Shown in pieces: positions 43,047 to 52,569 of a stretch of 64,000 nucleotides of DNA. The position numbers were made by a program, and so were the translations under genes. The stretch lies in NCBI RefSeq assembly GCF_900100875.1, contig NZ_FNKQ01000005.1, positions 1 to 64,000 on the forward strand, in the 5' to 3' direction. The number at the start of each line of letters is the position of its first letter. Position 1 is the first letter of the stretch. The DNA is from Halopelagius longus. Lineage in GTDB: Archaea > Halobacteriota > Halobacteria > Halobacteriales > Haloferacaceae. A model generated the notes under the pieces. It saw nothing but the letters and a program-made list of their open reading frames with translations, was not told where the DNA came from and ran no database searches.

Positions 43047-43882
43047 ATGACAATATTGTATGCGTTCAAATCATCACCCTTGCGTCCGGTAGTAGATGGT
43101 ACGCCGACCTCCCGTGATTCTTCGAAGCTAGTCGAGATTCTCGCCAAACGCTTCGAAGTGTTGAGGGCGTTGAAGGATAATCCGACGACTCAGACGGAAC
43201 TGAGCGAACGGATGGACATCTCGCGTCCGACCGTCCATCGGATTATCGAAACGTTCGAGGAGCAGCGGTTGGTGCAACGACGCGAGAGTGACTACGAACT
43301 GACGGAGTTCGGTCGAGAGGTCTGCGAGAGCCACAGCGAATACGTAGAGCGAATCGACAACCTCTCTCGACTGGAAACGATAAAACGCGAATTAGGCGAC
43401 GAACTCTCGTTCGACTCCCCGATCTTGGAGGGTGCGGAGGTGCGTTTGAACGACCCATACACGGTAGACTCTCCGGGATGCAAGAACCGGCAAGTCATCG
43501 AAAACGCGGTCAAAGTCTGCACCGTCCTCGATGGAGTCATGTTCGATTACCTCGACACGCACAGAACCGAGACGAACAACGAGGCGGTGATAATGGTCTT
43601 ATCAGACAATATTACGGATTCTGTTTTAAATACGTACGAGGAACCAGCGCGGGACCTCCTCCGGACCGATTATTTCGAGTTGTACCGAACCTCCGAACCG
43701 TTCCATTCTCGGTCACCCTCGCCGAGACGGCCGATTCGTCGGGGGCGATTCTGCTCAGCCACTCCGAAGGAAGCGCTGCGGAACAACTGTTCTCCGAGGT
43801 TTCGGCCGAGACGAGCAGTTGGACGACCGCCAGCGTCTCGCCGACGTTCGGAACGGAAGTCTCTGACCCTCTCGTGTCTTGA
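43047..43882 (+). pseudogene. Frameshifted winged-helix transcriptional regulator
   Basis: The first about 215 codons encode a haloarchaeal two-domain regulator: winged helix FEVLRALKDNPTTQTELSER with recognition helix SRPTVHRIIETFEEQ, then an effector region ending RDLLRTDYFELYRTSEP. At about 43695-43705 the frame degenerates into Arg/Ser-rich nonsense, while the +2 frame continues sensibly with VPFSVTLAETADSSGAILL to a TGA at 43880-43882. Inserting one G in GAACCGTTCC would restore a single 278-residue protein. This is a one-base deletion, either real or an assembly error. Confidence 0.7.
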
Positions 43883-44008
43883 AGCGACCGAGGCTCGGGT
43901 ACGCAATGGGTGTCGCCGTCTGGTGGATGCTCCTCGGTGTTCGATGTAAACTCCATCCGGGCGTCTGGGGCTTCGTTCGCCGAAGGCGGGGTGCCCCTAG
44001 TCGGGACC

Positions 44009-45181
44009 TCAACCGCTCAGAATCGGGACGAAGGCGAACGTCAGGTACGATAACACCGTCGCGGCGGACGGGCCGGCTATCCAGAACCCCACGAATCGTA
44101 TCACGGCTGAGGGGTCGAACAGTTCGCCCGCGTTTCGGGCATCACCGACCGCCTCCCGTCCGGCCGAGTTCGCTTCGTCGCTCGCCTCGACGGGCACCGC
44201 GTCGGTGGACGCCTCTCCGTCGGCATCCCCTCTCACAATCTCTCTGGCTGTCTCCGTCCGGGAGGCGCGTCCCCACCCCAGACCGACGATGGTCATGACC
44301 GTCGAGAGCGCCAGGCTGATCGGGTTCCCCAACCACGATGCGACGGCCGTGATGCTGGCGGCGATGAGCATCACGACCGTAGCCGCAAAGAGCGGGAGGT
44401 CGGTCAGCCCGTTCCCCACCGACTCCATCGTCCGGCGCGCGATGGTGAACGCGCCCACCCCGATAGCCGCCGTTCCGAGGAGTACGGCCCGACTCGAACC
44501 TATCACGCCCCCGCCGACCAACGGAGCGACGGCGTTCGCGACGTTGCTGGCACCGGCGCTAAACGACATATAACAGGCGATGACGAACGCGGTTCCCGTA
44601 CTCACGAACTCTCGACGCGAGGTACCGGGTCCGAACCTCGGGGTCGGGAGAGTTCCGTCCGTCTCCACCGTGAGTAACGGTCCGCCCGACCGGCGAACCT
44701 CGAAGGAACGGCTCAACCGCGGATACAGATACCGGCCGACGACGCCGCCGCACCAAAAGCCGATTATCGGCGCGAGGAGCCACCACATGATGATCTCCCG
44801 CATGATCGACCAATCGAGCGAGTTCGTGGCGAGTCCGAGTCCCGCGATGGCCCCGACCGCGGTCATCGACGTCGAGATAGGAACTCCGTAGAGGTTGGCG
44901 AACAACATCCCGAGGCCGATGAACGACAGAACGACGATGCTCGCCTCGATGGAGAACGCGGACTGCGGAACGATATCTTTCCCGAGCGTCGTCGTCACGT
45001 TCCGACCGACCGTCCATCCGCCGATCAGAACGAAGACCACCATGAACGCCGCGGCGGTGCTCTTCTCGATGATGTCCGCACCGATAGACGGCCCCCACGC
45101 GACGCCGGTGGAAGAGCCGCCTATGTTGAACCCGACGAACGCCGCGGCCGCGATGCCGAGAACTAATAGTGTCGAGATCAT
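44009..45181 (-). CDS. PitA-type inorganic phosphate permease
   Basis: Encodes 390 residues with about ten hydrophobic segments and two copies of the Pit signature: AFVGFNIGGSSTGVAWGP in the first half and FSAGASNVANAVAPL in the second (the GANDVANA motif). A hydrophilic acidic loop of about 50 residues lies in the second half (about residues 305-355). It would take up phosphate or metal phosphate with a cation. The gene stands alone between the regulator remnant and the AT-rich small genes, with no phosphate regulator nearby. Confidence 0.9.
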   Translation of the reverse strand: MISTLLVLGIAAAAFVGFNIGGSSTGVAWGPSIGADIIEKSTAAAFMVVFVLIGGWTVGRNVTTTLGKDIVPQSAFSIEASIVVLSFIGLGMLFANLYGVPISTSMTAVGAIAGLGLATNSLDWSIMREIIMWWLLAPIIGFWCGGVVGRYLYPRLSRSFEVRRSGGPLLTVETDGTLPTPRFGPGTSRREFVSTGTAFVIACYMSFSAGASNVANAVAPLVGGGVIGSSRAVLLGTAAIGVGAFTIARRTMESVGNGLTDLPLFAATVVMLIAASITAVASWLGNPISLALSTVMTIVGLGWGRASRTETAREIVRGDADGEASTDAVPVEASDEANSAGREAVGDARNAGELFDPSAVIRFVGFWIAGPSAATVLSYLTFAFVPILSG

Positions 45182-45376
45182 GTCAAAAAAGTCTGACGCA
45201 GTATTGAAAATAATTCGGGTCGTACTCTCGACGTACGCGCGTAGCGTTTCCTTTCGGGGTTAGAACGACCGCGATCGAACTTGCCGCTCAGTAGATTAAG
45301 TGACGAAGTGAGCGTATATCCTCAGCGTGAGATAGTTTACTTCTGTATGGTGTGTCTCATATAACTCCTCACACTT

Positions 45377-45667
45377 ATGCCGGGATACTATCATTACTCC
45401 GTTATGAATCGGTTTTACATATTTTACATATGTTTAGCAATCTACGGTGCAGCCTTCGCACTCAGATCAATTGCAGCTATCGTCGATGGGAGTACAAGCC
45501 TGCCAATCATCTTAGCTAGTATCGCCGGAGTCGGAATGATAATCGCGTCAGTATACGAGATACTCACAGGCTCTCCGTCTGACTTCGACATCGGAAAGAT
45601 AGGATTTTGGGCCGTGATTTTGAGCGTTGTGGGTTTTCTCTTGCTACAGATACCGGAGTTACTCTGA
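45377..45667 (+). CDS. Small AT-rich membrane protein, unknown
   Basis: Encodes 96 residues (or 87 from the ATG at 45404). Three hydrophobic helices: IFYICLAIYGAAFAL, LPIILASIAGVGMIIA and GFWAVILSVVGFLLLQI. The gene and its surroundings are markedly AT-richer than the rest of the window, and the protein has few acidic residues, unlike normal haloarchaeal proteins, which points to recent transfer. No family is recognised. Confidence 0.5.
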   Translation: MPGYYHYSVMNRFYIFYICLAIYGAAFALRSIAAIVDGSTSLPIILASIAGVGMIIASVYEILTGSPSDFDIGKIGFWAVILSVVGFLLLQIPELL

Positions 45668-45774
45668 CTGCAAAATAAAAACACTGAGCGGCTGCTTCAC
45701 TCTAAACCAGACTGGAAAGAGTTCGCCTCGATTTCGTGAGTAGCTTCTGAAAGTATTTCCTCGAAGGCTCCACA

Positions 45775-46059
45775 ATGACTGCTATGGAACTCACCATCGT
45801 TCTCACTCTCGTTCTCGTCGGACCCGCACCGTTCACAATTGTGTGGGTTTGGATACGTCGACCGGAGAGGAGCCGGATCAGAAAACTGCGGTTCACGTTT
45901 TCGATGCTGGCCTACGCATCCGGTCTGTGCCTATTCGGTCTCTTTCGCCGCTGGACAGTCTCCTCCCGGGTCAGCACGGCCGTCTTCTGGCTGATGGGTC
46001 TATCTCTCGCTTCGAGCCTCCTCTGCTCTCTTCGACTCAGAAGAACATCTTCTGTTTGA
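45775..46059 (+). CDS. Small basic membrane protein, unknown
   Basis: Encodes 94 residues (85 from the internal ATG at 45784 onward is also possible as start MELTIV). It has hydrophobic helices at ELTIVLTLVLVGPAPFTIV and in two C-terminal segments, with Arg-rich loops (RRPERSRIRKLR). The high Arg content and short length make it uncertain. It shares the AT-richer island with the gene at 45377. Confidence 0.42.
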   Translation: MTAMELTIVLTLVLVGPAPFTIVWVWIRRPERSRIRKLRFTFSMLAYASGLCLFGLFRRWTVSSRVSTAVFWLMGLSLASSLLCSLRLRRTSSV

Positions 46060-46195
46060 CTAGCCGTGATGGCTCTATTTGCTTGGTGACGAGCCGCTAC
46101 CTACAGAGGGTTCAATTCGTTCAGTACGGTAAAGTGCTTATCAGCCGATGGATCCTATCTCCGCTCGTGAGAGAACGGTTCGCGGGACTCCCCGT

Positions 46196-47266
46196 TCACA
46201 GATCGAGTTCGACGCGTCGTCCCTGCTCGGCGGAGTCGTAGAGGGCGCGGATAGCGCGCATGTCGACCATCCCGTGTTCGCCGTCGGGTTCGATGTCGAG
46301 ACCACGCTGGAGGCGGTTGGCGAAGTAATCGAACTCCTCGCGCATCTGGTCGACCGGTTCCGGCCGGTACTCGCCCTCGATGTCCGGTCCGGACACCCTG
46401 AGCACCTTCTGAGTGTTCGGGAAGAACAGCCCCTCGATGCTCAGTTCGCCTTCGGTACCGACGAATCGGAGGCTCGAGGTTACCGTCGCGCTGTGCGTAA
46501 CCGTACACGAGGCGAGTTTGCCGTCGGGGAACTCTAGCTGGAACGCCGCGTGCTCGTCGGTTCCCTCGTAGGCCGGTTGTTCGGACTCCGTCCGGGCGTA
46601 CACCGCCTGGGGGTCCTCCTCCAGAACGAACCGGATCGTATTCAGCGGGTAGATCCCGATATCGTTGAGCGTCGTCCCCCCGGCAAGGTCGGGGTCGAAC
46701 CGCCAACTCGTTTCGTCGACGGCGTCGAGGATCGTATCCGACATGTGCCCGAGTATCGAAACAACGTCTCCGATGGCGCCGTCTCGGATCAGTTCTCGCG
46801 CGCGGCGGACCGCCGGTTCGGTCTGGAGTCGGTAAGCGACCATCAGCGGAACATCTGCCTCCTGGCAGGTGTCGACAGACGCCCGGGCGTCCTCGACGGT
46901 CGCTTCCAAGGGCTTCTCGCAGAGAACCGCCTTGTCGTGCGTCGCTGCGGCTTCGACGTGGTCGCGATGGAGACCGTTCGGCGTACAGACGTACACCGCG
47001 TCGTAGGCGTCGGTCGCCGCGCCGTCGGCGTACGCTTCGTAGGTGAGAGTCTCCTCGATACCTTCGAGGTCAGCCGCGACCTCGTCGGCCTTTTCCGTAT
47101 CGGAACTGACCAAGACCGTCGTCGTGCAGTAGTCCGCGTTTTCGACGGCGGGGATCGCTTGCTCGCGCGTCCACCACCCGAGTCCGACCATGGCGAATCG
47201 AATCGGATCGGCGTCCGTGGGGCTTTCCCAGTCGCGAGCACTGAAGCTGTCGAGATCGAACTCCAT
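46196..47266 (-). CDS. Gfo/Idh/MocA oxidoreductase, D-xylose 1-dehydrogenase (NADP+) homologue
   Basis: Encodes 356 residues. An N-terminal polar extension (FDLDSFSARDWESP) precedes the Rossmann motif FAMVGLGWWTREQAIPAVE, then CEKPLEATVEDA with the catalytic Lys, and MVAYRLQTEPAVRRA. These long stretches match my memory of the Haloferax/Haloarcula D-xylose 1-dehydrogenase, which oxidises D-xylose with NADP as the first step of oxidative pentose degradation. Glucose or another aldose is an alternative substrate. No other xylose-pathway gene is adjacent. Confidence 0.85.
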   Translation of the reverse strand: MEFDLDSFSARDWESPTDADPIRFAMVGLGWWTREQAIPAVENADYCTTTVLVSSDTEKADEVAADLEGIEETLTYEAYADGAATDAYDAVYVCTPNGLHRDHVEAAATHDKAVLCEKPLEATVEDARASVDTCQEADVPLMVAYRLQTEPAVRRARELIRDGAIGDVVSILGHMSDTILDAVDETSWRFDPDLAGGTTLNDIGIYPLNTIRFVLEEDPQAVYARTESEQPAYEGTDEHAAFQLEFPDGKLASCTVTHSATVTSSLRFVGTEGELSIEGLFFPNTQKVLRVSGPDIEGEYRPEPVDQMREEFDYFANRLQRGLDIEPDGEHGMVDMRAIRALYDSAEQGRRVELDL

Positions 47267-47535
47267 GAACGAGGATTCGGTACTCGTAACAGATAATCTT
47301 CACGAACGAGGAACCACCCCAACCAGCCGATCGAATACTGCGTTACCAGTGGCGACTGCGTCGTCTCGCGCCGGTGCCTCTACCGTCGTGTGCACCGAGG
47401 AGATGACCGACGGTCCCGTCGGTGCCCGCGAACCCACGCACCTCCCGAAAAACGAGGCGACGGCGAGGACAGAGATACCGGTACTGAGGGAGGCGGAGAG
47501 CGGACCGACGGCTGAGCGGCCGACTCCCGGTCCCG

Positions 47536-48807
47536 CTACCCGCCGGAGAGGAGTTGGGAGATCTGAACCACCATCAGCACGAGGAAGATGAGCGCACTGA
47601 GGACGAGCATCGAGTTCGAGAGCCAGTGGTTCCACCGTCCCGGGCTGACCGCATCGGAGTTGAGGAGCAACAGGAGGACGACGGCGAGGAACGGCATGAT
47701 CACCGCCCCGAGGGCGCCGTACAGCACGATGAGGAACACCGGCCGTCCGAAGAAGTACAGGAGCATCGGCGGGAACGTCAGCCAGAGCACGTAGAGTTTG
47801 TACCACTTCGTCTCGCCGAGTTCCGACTCGTCCGTCGGCTTGATGGTGTCCTCGGTCACCGTCTCGACGAAGTCGGCGAACAGGTAGGAGACGCCGTGCC
47901 AGACGCCGAGCAGGGAGGTGAACGAGGCGGCCCAGAAGCCGACGAGGAACCCCGTTCGCAGGAGCGGGTGTAGCTCGTTGCCGAGGTTGCTCGCGAGGAC
48001 GATGAGTCCCTCCTCCCCGGAGACGGACGCGCTCGTCCCGTACAGGAGCGCCGCGCTCATCACGATCAGCGCGATGGAGAATATTCCCGTGATGACGTAC
48101 GCCGAGGAGGCGTCGAGCCGCATCGTGGTGATGTGGCGCGGACTGTTCCAGTCCTTCTCGGCGAGCCAGTAGCCGTACGACGCCATCGTGATGGTTCCGC
48201 CGGCACCGCCGACGAGTCCGAGGGCGTAGACGACCGACCCCTCCGGGAGCGCGGGGATTCCCGTGGCCACGATGTCGCCGAGTTGCGGGAGGACCAGCAC
48301 CGCCGAACCGATGACGCTCACGAACATGAGCGCGACGAAGGCGGTGATGATGCTCTCGAACGTCTCGTAGCGGTTCAACAGCACCAGCACGCACCCGGCG
48401 ATGGGGTGGGCGACGACGTACACCCAGAATGGGATGCTCGGAAACAGCGCGTTCGCAGCCAGCGAACAGGAGGCGGCGACGGCCGCGCCGTAAACGAACC
48501 CCCAGATGACCGTGTAGCCGCCGAAGAACCCCGTCGCCCACCGGCCCAACGAGTCGATACCCTCGAGGAGGGTCTCCCCGCTTACGAGGTGGTACCGCCC
48601 CACCCCTTCGTTCAGCGCGAACTTGACGGCCACGCCGAGCACGATGGCCCACACGAAGTTCAGTCCGTACCTGCTGCCGGCGACGAGGGCGGCGACCAAA
48701 TCGCCCGCGCCGACGCCGGTGGCAGCGACGAGCAGTCCCGGTCCGATAAGCGACCACTTCGGTTCGTCCCCTCCGTCGGTTCCGTCGTGCGTGTCGCTCG
48801 CTGCCAT
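47536..48807 (-). CDS. NRAMP-related transporter lacking the canonical metal-binding motifs
   Basis: Encodes 423 residues with about eleven hydrophobic helices and the NRAMP-like entry LIGPGLLVAATGVGAGDL. In true manganese/iron NRAMPs the first helix carries DPGN and the sixth MPH; here these places read GAGD and GGAGGTITMAS, so the usual metal ligands are absent. It belongs to the NRAMP-related group that includes magnesium or unidentified cation/solute transporters. Its position next to a sugar dehydrogenase is not informative about the substrate. Confidence 0.8.
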   Translation of the reverse strand: MAASDTHDGTDGGDEPKWSLIGPGLLVAATGVGAGDLVAALVAGSRYGLNFVWAIVLGVAVKFALNEGVGRYHLVSGETLLEGIDSLGRWATGFFGGYTVIWGFVYGAAVAASCSLAANALFPSIPFWVYVVAHPIAGCVLVLLNRYETFESIITAFVALMFVSVIGSAVLVLPQLGDIVATGIPALPEGSVVYALGLVGGAGGTITMASYGYWLAEKDWNSPRHITTMRLDASSAYVITGIFSIALIVMSAALLYGTSASVSGEEGLIVLASNLGNELHPLLRTGFLVGFWAASFTSLLGVWHGVSYLFADFVETVTEDTIKPTDESELGETKWYKLYVLWLTFPPMLLYFFGRPVFLIVLYGALGAVIMPFLAVVLLLLLNSDAVSPGRWNHWLSNSMLVLSALIFLVLMVVQISQLLSGG

Positions 48808-49062
48808 AATATTTCCTCAGATTCGCCGGTGAAAGTTCATTTGGCCGTCAGGAACGCACCCCGCACGCCGGATTCCCGCGCCTCCCGAAACGTATTCTGA
48901 ACACCGTCCCGCCGTCGCGTGGAGCGAATCGAGTTCGTCGGCGTCGGCTACACCGGCACAGAGTTCCTCGTCCGGTTCTCTGATTGGGTCCCCCATCTGC
49001 GTCGCTTCGATCTGTTCTGCTCCACTGTTGGCTCGTCCGTTCCGGTACTCGTCGACCCGGCT

Positions 49063-50340
49063 TCACGACGTCGGAAAGCGTGCGACCGCTCCGTCGTCGA
49101 GATAGGAGACGTAGAGCTGGCCGTCGGTCGCTGTCAGACTCAGACGACTGGCCGACTCGGGTTCGTGCGACCATCGCTCGGTCCCGGTGGCGCGGGCGAG
49201 TACCACCGCCTGTCGCCCGCCGGAGAGGACGACCGAGTCGCCGGTCACGACGAGTTCCCCCACCTCCGGGGCATCCGTCACGGAACTCCACCGACGCGTC
49301 CCGTCCAGATCGAAACGGTCGATACGGCCGAGTATCCCTCCGTCGGGGTCGTCGACGCGACTCCCGACGAACACCGCATCGTCGGTCGACTCGACGCGCT
49401 GGATATCGTATCCGGCGGTGTTTCGCCACGCGACCGAGCCGGTCTGTCGGTCGAGGGCGAGTAGCTCGTCGTCCGAGTCGGGCCGGCGGTTTCGGAGATA
49501 CGCGTGTCGGCCGAGCGTCGGTGCGCGGTACGACCGAACTCCGTCGACCGTCGACCGCCAGACGACCGCTCCGGTCCGGGTGTCGTACGCCCGTACGGTC
49601 GATTCGCGAGCCGACACCGCTATCCGTTCGTCGACGGCGAAGCTCGGATACTGGGCTCTCACCTCCGTCTGCCAACGGGGGCTCCCGTCGCCCGTCGCCA
49701 GTGCGACGAGGCGCGTCCGGTCGCCGCTCACCTCCTCTCGGAAGACGAACGTCCCTTCGAGCAGTCCGGTGAGTCGATACCCTGCGATGGCGCGTTCGAA
49801 CCGCCCGTCTCCGCTTCGTGCGTCGAACCCCCGGACGGTATCGGTGGCGGCGTCGAGGTGCGCGAGAAGCGACCCGTTACTCGCCACCGTCCCGCGCCTG
49901 TGGGGGCCCTCCTCCCGCCAGAGCAACTGTCCGTCCGTATCGACAGTGTAGACGTCGCCGTCGGTGCTGTGGACGTGGTACGGTCCGCCGTCGCCGGACG
50001 CCGCCGGGCGCGCTTCGATAGGACCGCCCGTTTCGTATCGGAGTGCGGTCGTCCCGTCCTCGGCGTCGAGGCCGTACAGCGCTTTGTCTTGGGCGCCGAC
50101 GAGCACGCGGTTCCCCGAGACTGTAAGCGGGCTTGCGGCGCTTGCGTCGGGGAACTCTCGTCGCCACTGCGGTTCGACGCCACCGATTCGGGGCACCGAG
50201 AGACAGCCGGCGACTGCGAGCGACCCGAGAGCCGCGATACCGCTCAGTGCGCGTCGACGGGAGACGGTTCTCCTCCGGCTACCCGAAGCGGACTCGGAAC
50301 CCGTCGTCTCGTCGGTTCGGTCGGCGGGGTTATGCCGCAT
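49063..50340 (-). CDS. PQQ-like beta-propeller Tat lipoprotein
   Basis: Encodes about 425 residues. A twin-arginine signal (SRRRALSGIAALGSLAVAGC) ends in a lipobox Cys. The mature part has repeated propeller blades with the pattern ALYGLDAEDGTTALRY, YTVDTDGQLLWREE, VRAYDTRTGAVVWRS, LLALDRQTGSVAWRN, as in BamB- and PQQ-binding-like proteins. Such surface propellers bind partners or ligands. The start at 50340 overlaps the end of the preceding propeller gene (stop 50330-50332) by 11 bases, so both are co-expressed. Confidence 0.83.
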   Translation of the reverse strand: MRHNPADRTDETTGSESASGSRRRTVSRRRALSGIAALGSLAVAGCLSVPRIGGVEPQWRREFPDASAASPLTVSGNRVLVGAQDKALYGLDAEDGTTALRYETGGPIEARPAASGDGGPYHVHSTDGDVYTVDTDGQLLWREEGPHRRGTVASNGSLLAHLDAATDTVRGFDARSGDGRFERAIAGYRLTGLLEGTFVFREEVSGDRTRLVALATGDGSPRWQTEVRAQYPSFAVDERIAVSARESTVRAYDTRTGAVVWRSTVDGVRSYRAPTLGRHAYLRNRRPDSDDELLALDRQTGSVAWRNTAGYDIQRVESTDDAVFVGSRVDDPDGGILGRIDRFDLDGTRRWSSVTDAPEVGELVVTGDSVVLSGGRQAVVLARATGTERWSHEPESASRLSLTATDGQLYVSYLDDGAVARFPTS

Positions 50341-51502
50341 CCAGTACCTCCGGAGCGAGTCGGGCGACCTGCCACTCCTGTCCCACGTAGACGCCGTCAC
50401 CGATGGCTGCGACCCACCCGAGCTGTCCGCCGTCCAAGTAGCCCTCGAACCGCCACTCGTCGAACTGCGTTCCGTCGATACCGTGAACGGACAACACCGT
50501 CGGAGCGAACGGTACGGTCCCGCTCGACCCGCGAACTCGAACGTCGCCGCCCGACAGCGTCACCAGCGTCTCGTCGACCACCGTCGGCCCCGTCGTGATT
50601 GCGTTCGGCGTCTCCCTCCGCCACAGTCGCTCTCCGGTCGCCGCGTCGAACGCGTAGAGGTAGTAGTCCGCCGCGCCGACGAACACCCGCCCGTCGGTGA
50701 CGAGCGGTCGAGTGAAGACGGTGTTCTCGATATCGCTCGTCCACCGCGTCTCGCCGGTCGCGAGGTCGACCGCCGACACGGATTCGGCTGCGCTCCCGAC
50801 GTAGGCGGCGTCGCCGTCGGTCGCCACGTCCGACATCGGTGCCCCGCGGTCGAGACGCCACGTCTCCGCCCCGTCGGTCGCGACGCGGCGGAGCGTCCCG
50901 TCCAGCAGCGGGACGACGACTCCGCGGTCGTCGCCCGCCGGGGCACCCGCAATCGAGGCGGGGAAGTCGACGCTGAACCGTCGGCTCCCGTCCGACCGCG
51001 CGAACCCGACGAGTCTGTCGGGAACGTCGTTTTCGGTCCCGGAGACGGGAACGACGACGCTCTCCCCGACTACGACCGGGGCGAACTGGACGACTCCCGG
51101 GTCGGCTCGGTTCACCGCTCGAATCGACGCCTCCCAGACGCGCTCACCCGTCCAGTGGTCGACTGCGAACACCGCTCCGGTCTTCGAGAGGATGTAAGCG
51201 TGGTCGTCGCCCGTTGCGACCGGCGAGCACCGCTCGCTCGGACCGGAGACCGTCCACCGCGTCTCGCCGGTGGTCGTATCGATAGCGCTCAGCATCGGGT
51301 CGCTCGAAAACGGACTTCGAGAGCCGAAGACGACCGTCTCGTCGGCCGTTCGGACGCCGACCGACGCACGCGGTAGTTCCGCGCTCCACGCCGTCGGAAC
51401 GGGCAGAGCGTGGTCGCTTCCCGCGAGGCTACTACATCCGGAGAGACCGAGCGCGAGCGCTGGGAGGGTCTTGAGGGCGTCTCGCCGCGTGTACGGGACC
51501 AT
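50330..51502 (-). CDS. PQQ-like beta-propeller Tat lipoprotein
   Basis: Encodes about 390 residues. PYTRRDALKTLPALALGLSG is a Tat signal ending in the lipobox SGCSS. Seven or eight propeller blades follow with repeats such as LSAIDTTTGETRWTV, FAVDHWTGERVWEA, VSAVDLATGETRWTS and LYAFDAATGERLWRR. It is a paralogue of the protein encoded immediately downstream (11-base overlap). An ATG at 51523 would lengthen the N-terminus by seven residues. Anchored outside the membrane, it could be part of a surface complex; no function is proven. Confidence 0.85.
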   Translation of the reverse strand: MVPYTRRDALKTLPALALGLSGCSSLAGSDHALPVPTAWSAELPRASVGVRTADETVVFGSRSPFSSDPMLSAIDTTTGETRWTVSGPSERCSPVATGDDHAYILSKTGAVFAVDHWTGERVWEASIRAVNRADPGVVQFAPVVVGESVVVPVSGTENDVPDRLVGFARSDGSRRFSVDFPASIAGAPAGDDRGVVVPLLDGTLRRVATDGAETWRLDRGAPMSDVATDGDAAYVGSAAESVSAVDLATGETRWTSDIENTVFTRPLVTDGRVFVGAADYYLYAFDAATGERLWRRETPNAITTGPTVVDETLVTLSGGDVRVRGSSGTVPFAPTVLSVHGIDGTQFDEWRFEGYLDGGQLGWVAAIGDGVYVGQEWQVARLAPEVLDAA

Positions 51503-51612
51503 CGGCCGCCGCTTTCGAGTCAACTGGTATCAGTCTTGTTAATTTCAAATACGCGAACGGACTTCGAACGTTACTCTGAAAGCGTCTCAACCACCACTCG
51601 TCGCTACGAATC

Positions 51613-52401
51613 ATGCCGCCGAATCCGTTCAAGGGGGTCGAATCCGCGTCGTTCCTCCCGACGCTTCTCGCGAACCTGTTTCCGCTGTTCGGAATTCTGC
51701 GACTGGATTGGCGTGTCGTCGAACTGTTTGCGATCTACTGGTTGGAGATCGGAACCGGATTTCTCGTGTACGGCGTCGCGGCGCTGTTCGCCCGACTTCC
51801 GGTCGTGCTCGACGGCCGAAGTTTCTATCTCCCGGGCGTCAGTCCCGACACCGAGCGCGATCAGAAGTGGACGCGCGACTCCCGCCCCATCGACCTCCCG
51901 GGTTCGCTCCCGCCGATCTACCCGCGGAACGTCCGCTTGATCCTGTGGACGCTCGCCACCGGCTTCGCTTTCCTCGGAATCTTCCTTGTCGAGTATCCGC
52001 AAGTCGTCGAGGTCCTCCGTTCGCCGTCGCTCGTGCTGACGGCGGTCGGGATGATTCTCTCCGATTGGTACCGGCTCTACCGCGAGTTCTTCCGGGAGGG
52101 GCAGTACGAGGAGATGTCCGCTCACATGGTGCTCGAAATTCCCGGTCGGGTTCTGTTCTTTTGGGTCGTCTACGTGCTACTGCTCGGCTCGGTCGGCGGT
52201 TTCACGCTCCTGTTCCTCGTCCTGTTCGTTCGAGAGACCGTCGGTGGTCTCGTCCCCGATATCGACCTCGTGGTCCTGTTCGCGGTGGCGCTAGTCGTCG
52301 GAAAGGTCGCAGTCGAGTGGTCGCGGTTCCGCGTCGAGAACGAGACGGAACCGACCGGATTCGCGACGTGGTTCCTCCCGGAGAATCCGCGAGAGCGGTG
52401 A
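51613..52401 (+). CDS. DUF6498-like integral membrane protein
   Basis: Encodes 262 residues with about six hydrophobic helices (SFLPTLLANLFPLFGIL, FAIYWLEIGTGFLVYGV, LILWTLATGFAFLGIFLV, VLFFWVVYVLLLGSVGGF, LVVLFAVALVVGKVAVEW) and a short soluble loop. The WRVVELFAIYWLEIG motif is that of the DUF6498 family, of unknown function, common in haloarchaea. It diverges from the PQQ lipoprotein pair, with both promoters in the spacer 51503-51612. Confidence 0.75.
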   Translation: MPPNPFKGVESASFLPTLLANLFPLFGILRLDWRVVELFAIYWLEIGTGFLVYGVAALFARLPVVLDGRSFYLPGVSPDTERDQKWTRDSRPIDLPGSLPPIYPRNVRLILWTLATGFAFLGIFLVEYPQVVEVLRSPSLVLTAVGMILSDWYRLYREFFREGQYEEMSAHMVLEIPGRVLFFWVVYVLLLGSVGGFTLLFLVLFVRETVGGLVPDIDLVVLFAVALVVGKVAVEWSRFRVENETEPTGFATWFLPENPRER

Positions 52402-52569
52402 GTCGGCGCCTCGTCGTCGCAGGCGAGTTCGCCGAGCGGTCGGCCGCCGCCGACGAGCTGTCCCGCCCAGTAACTGACACTAAGATGACGTGAATTTATG
52501 TAGAGTGAACGTATATGGCCCAAACGCTAATGACAGTCCCCGAACACAACCCCTCCCCTCAACTCGAAG

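Noticed and set aside
42700-43053. Transposase remnant at the amidohydrolase edge
   Set aside because: Considered because of the abrupt truncation and AT-rich composition, but no DDE-type motif or terminal inverted repeat can be seen.
48919-49464. 181-codon plus-strand frame between the NRAMP-like and propeller genes
   Set aside because: Mostly antisense to the propeller lipoprotein; only the first 50 codons are free, and no family or promoter supports it.
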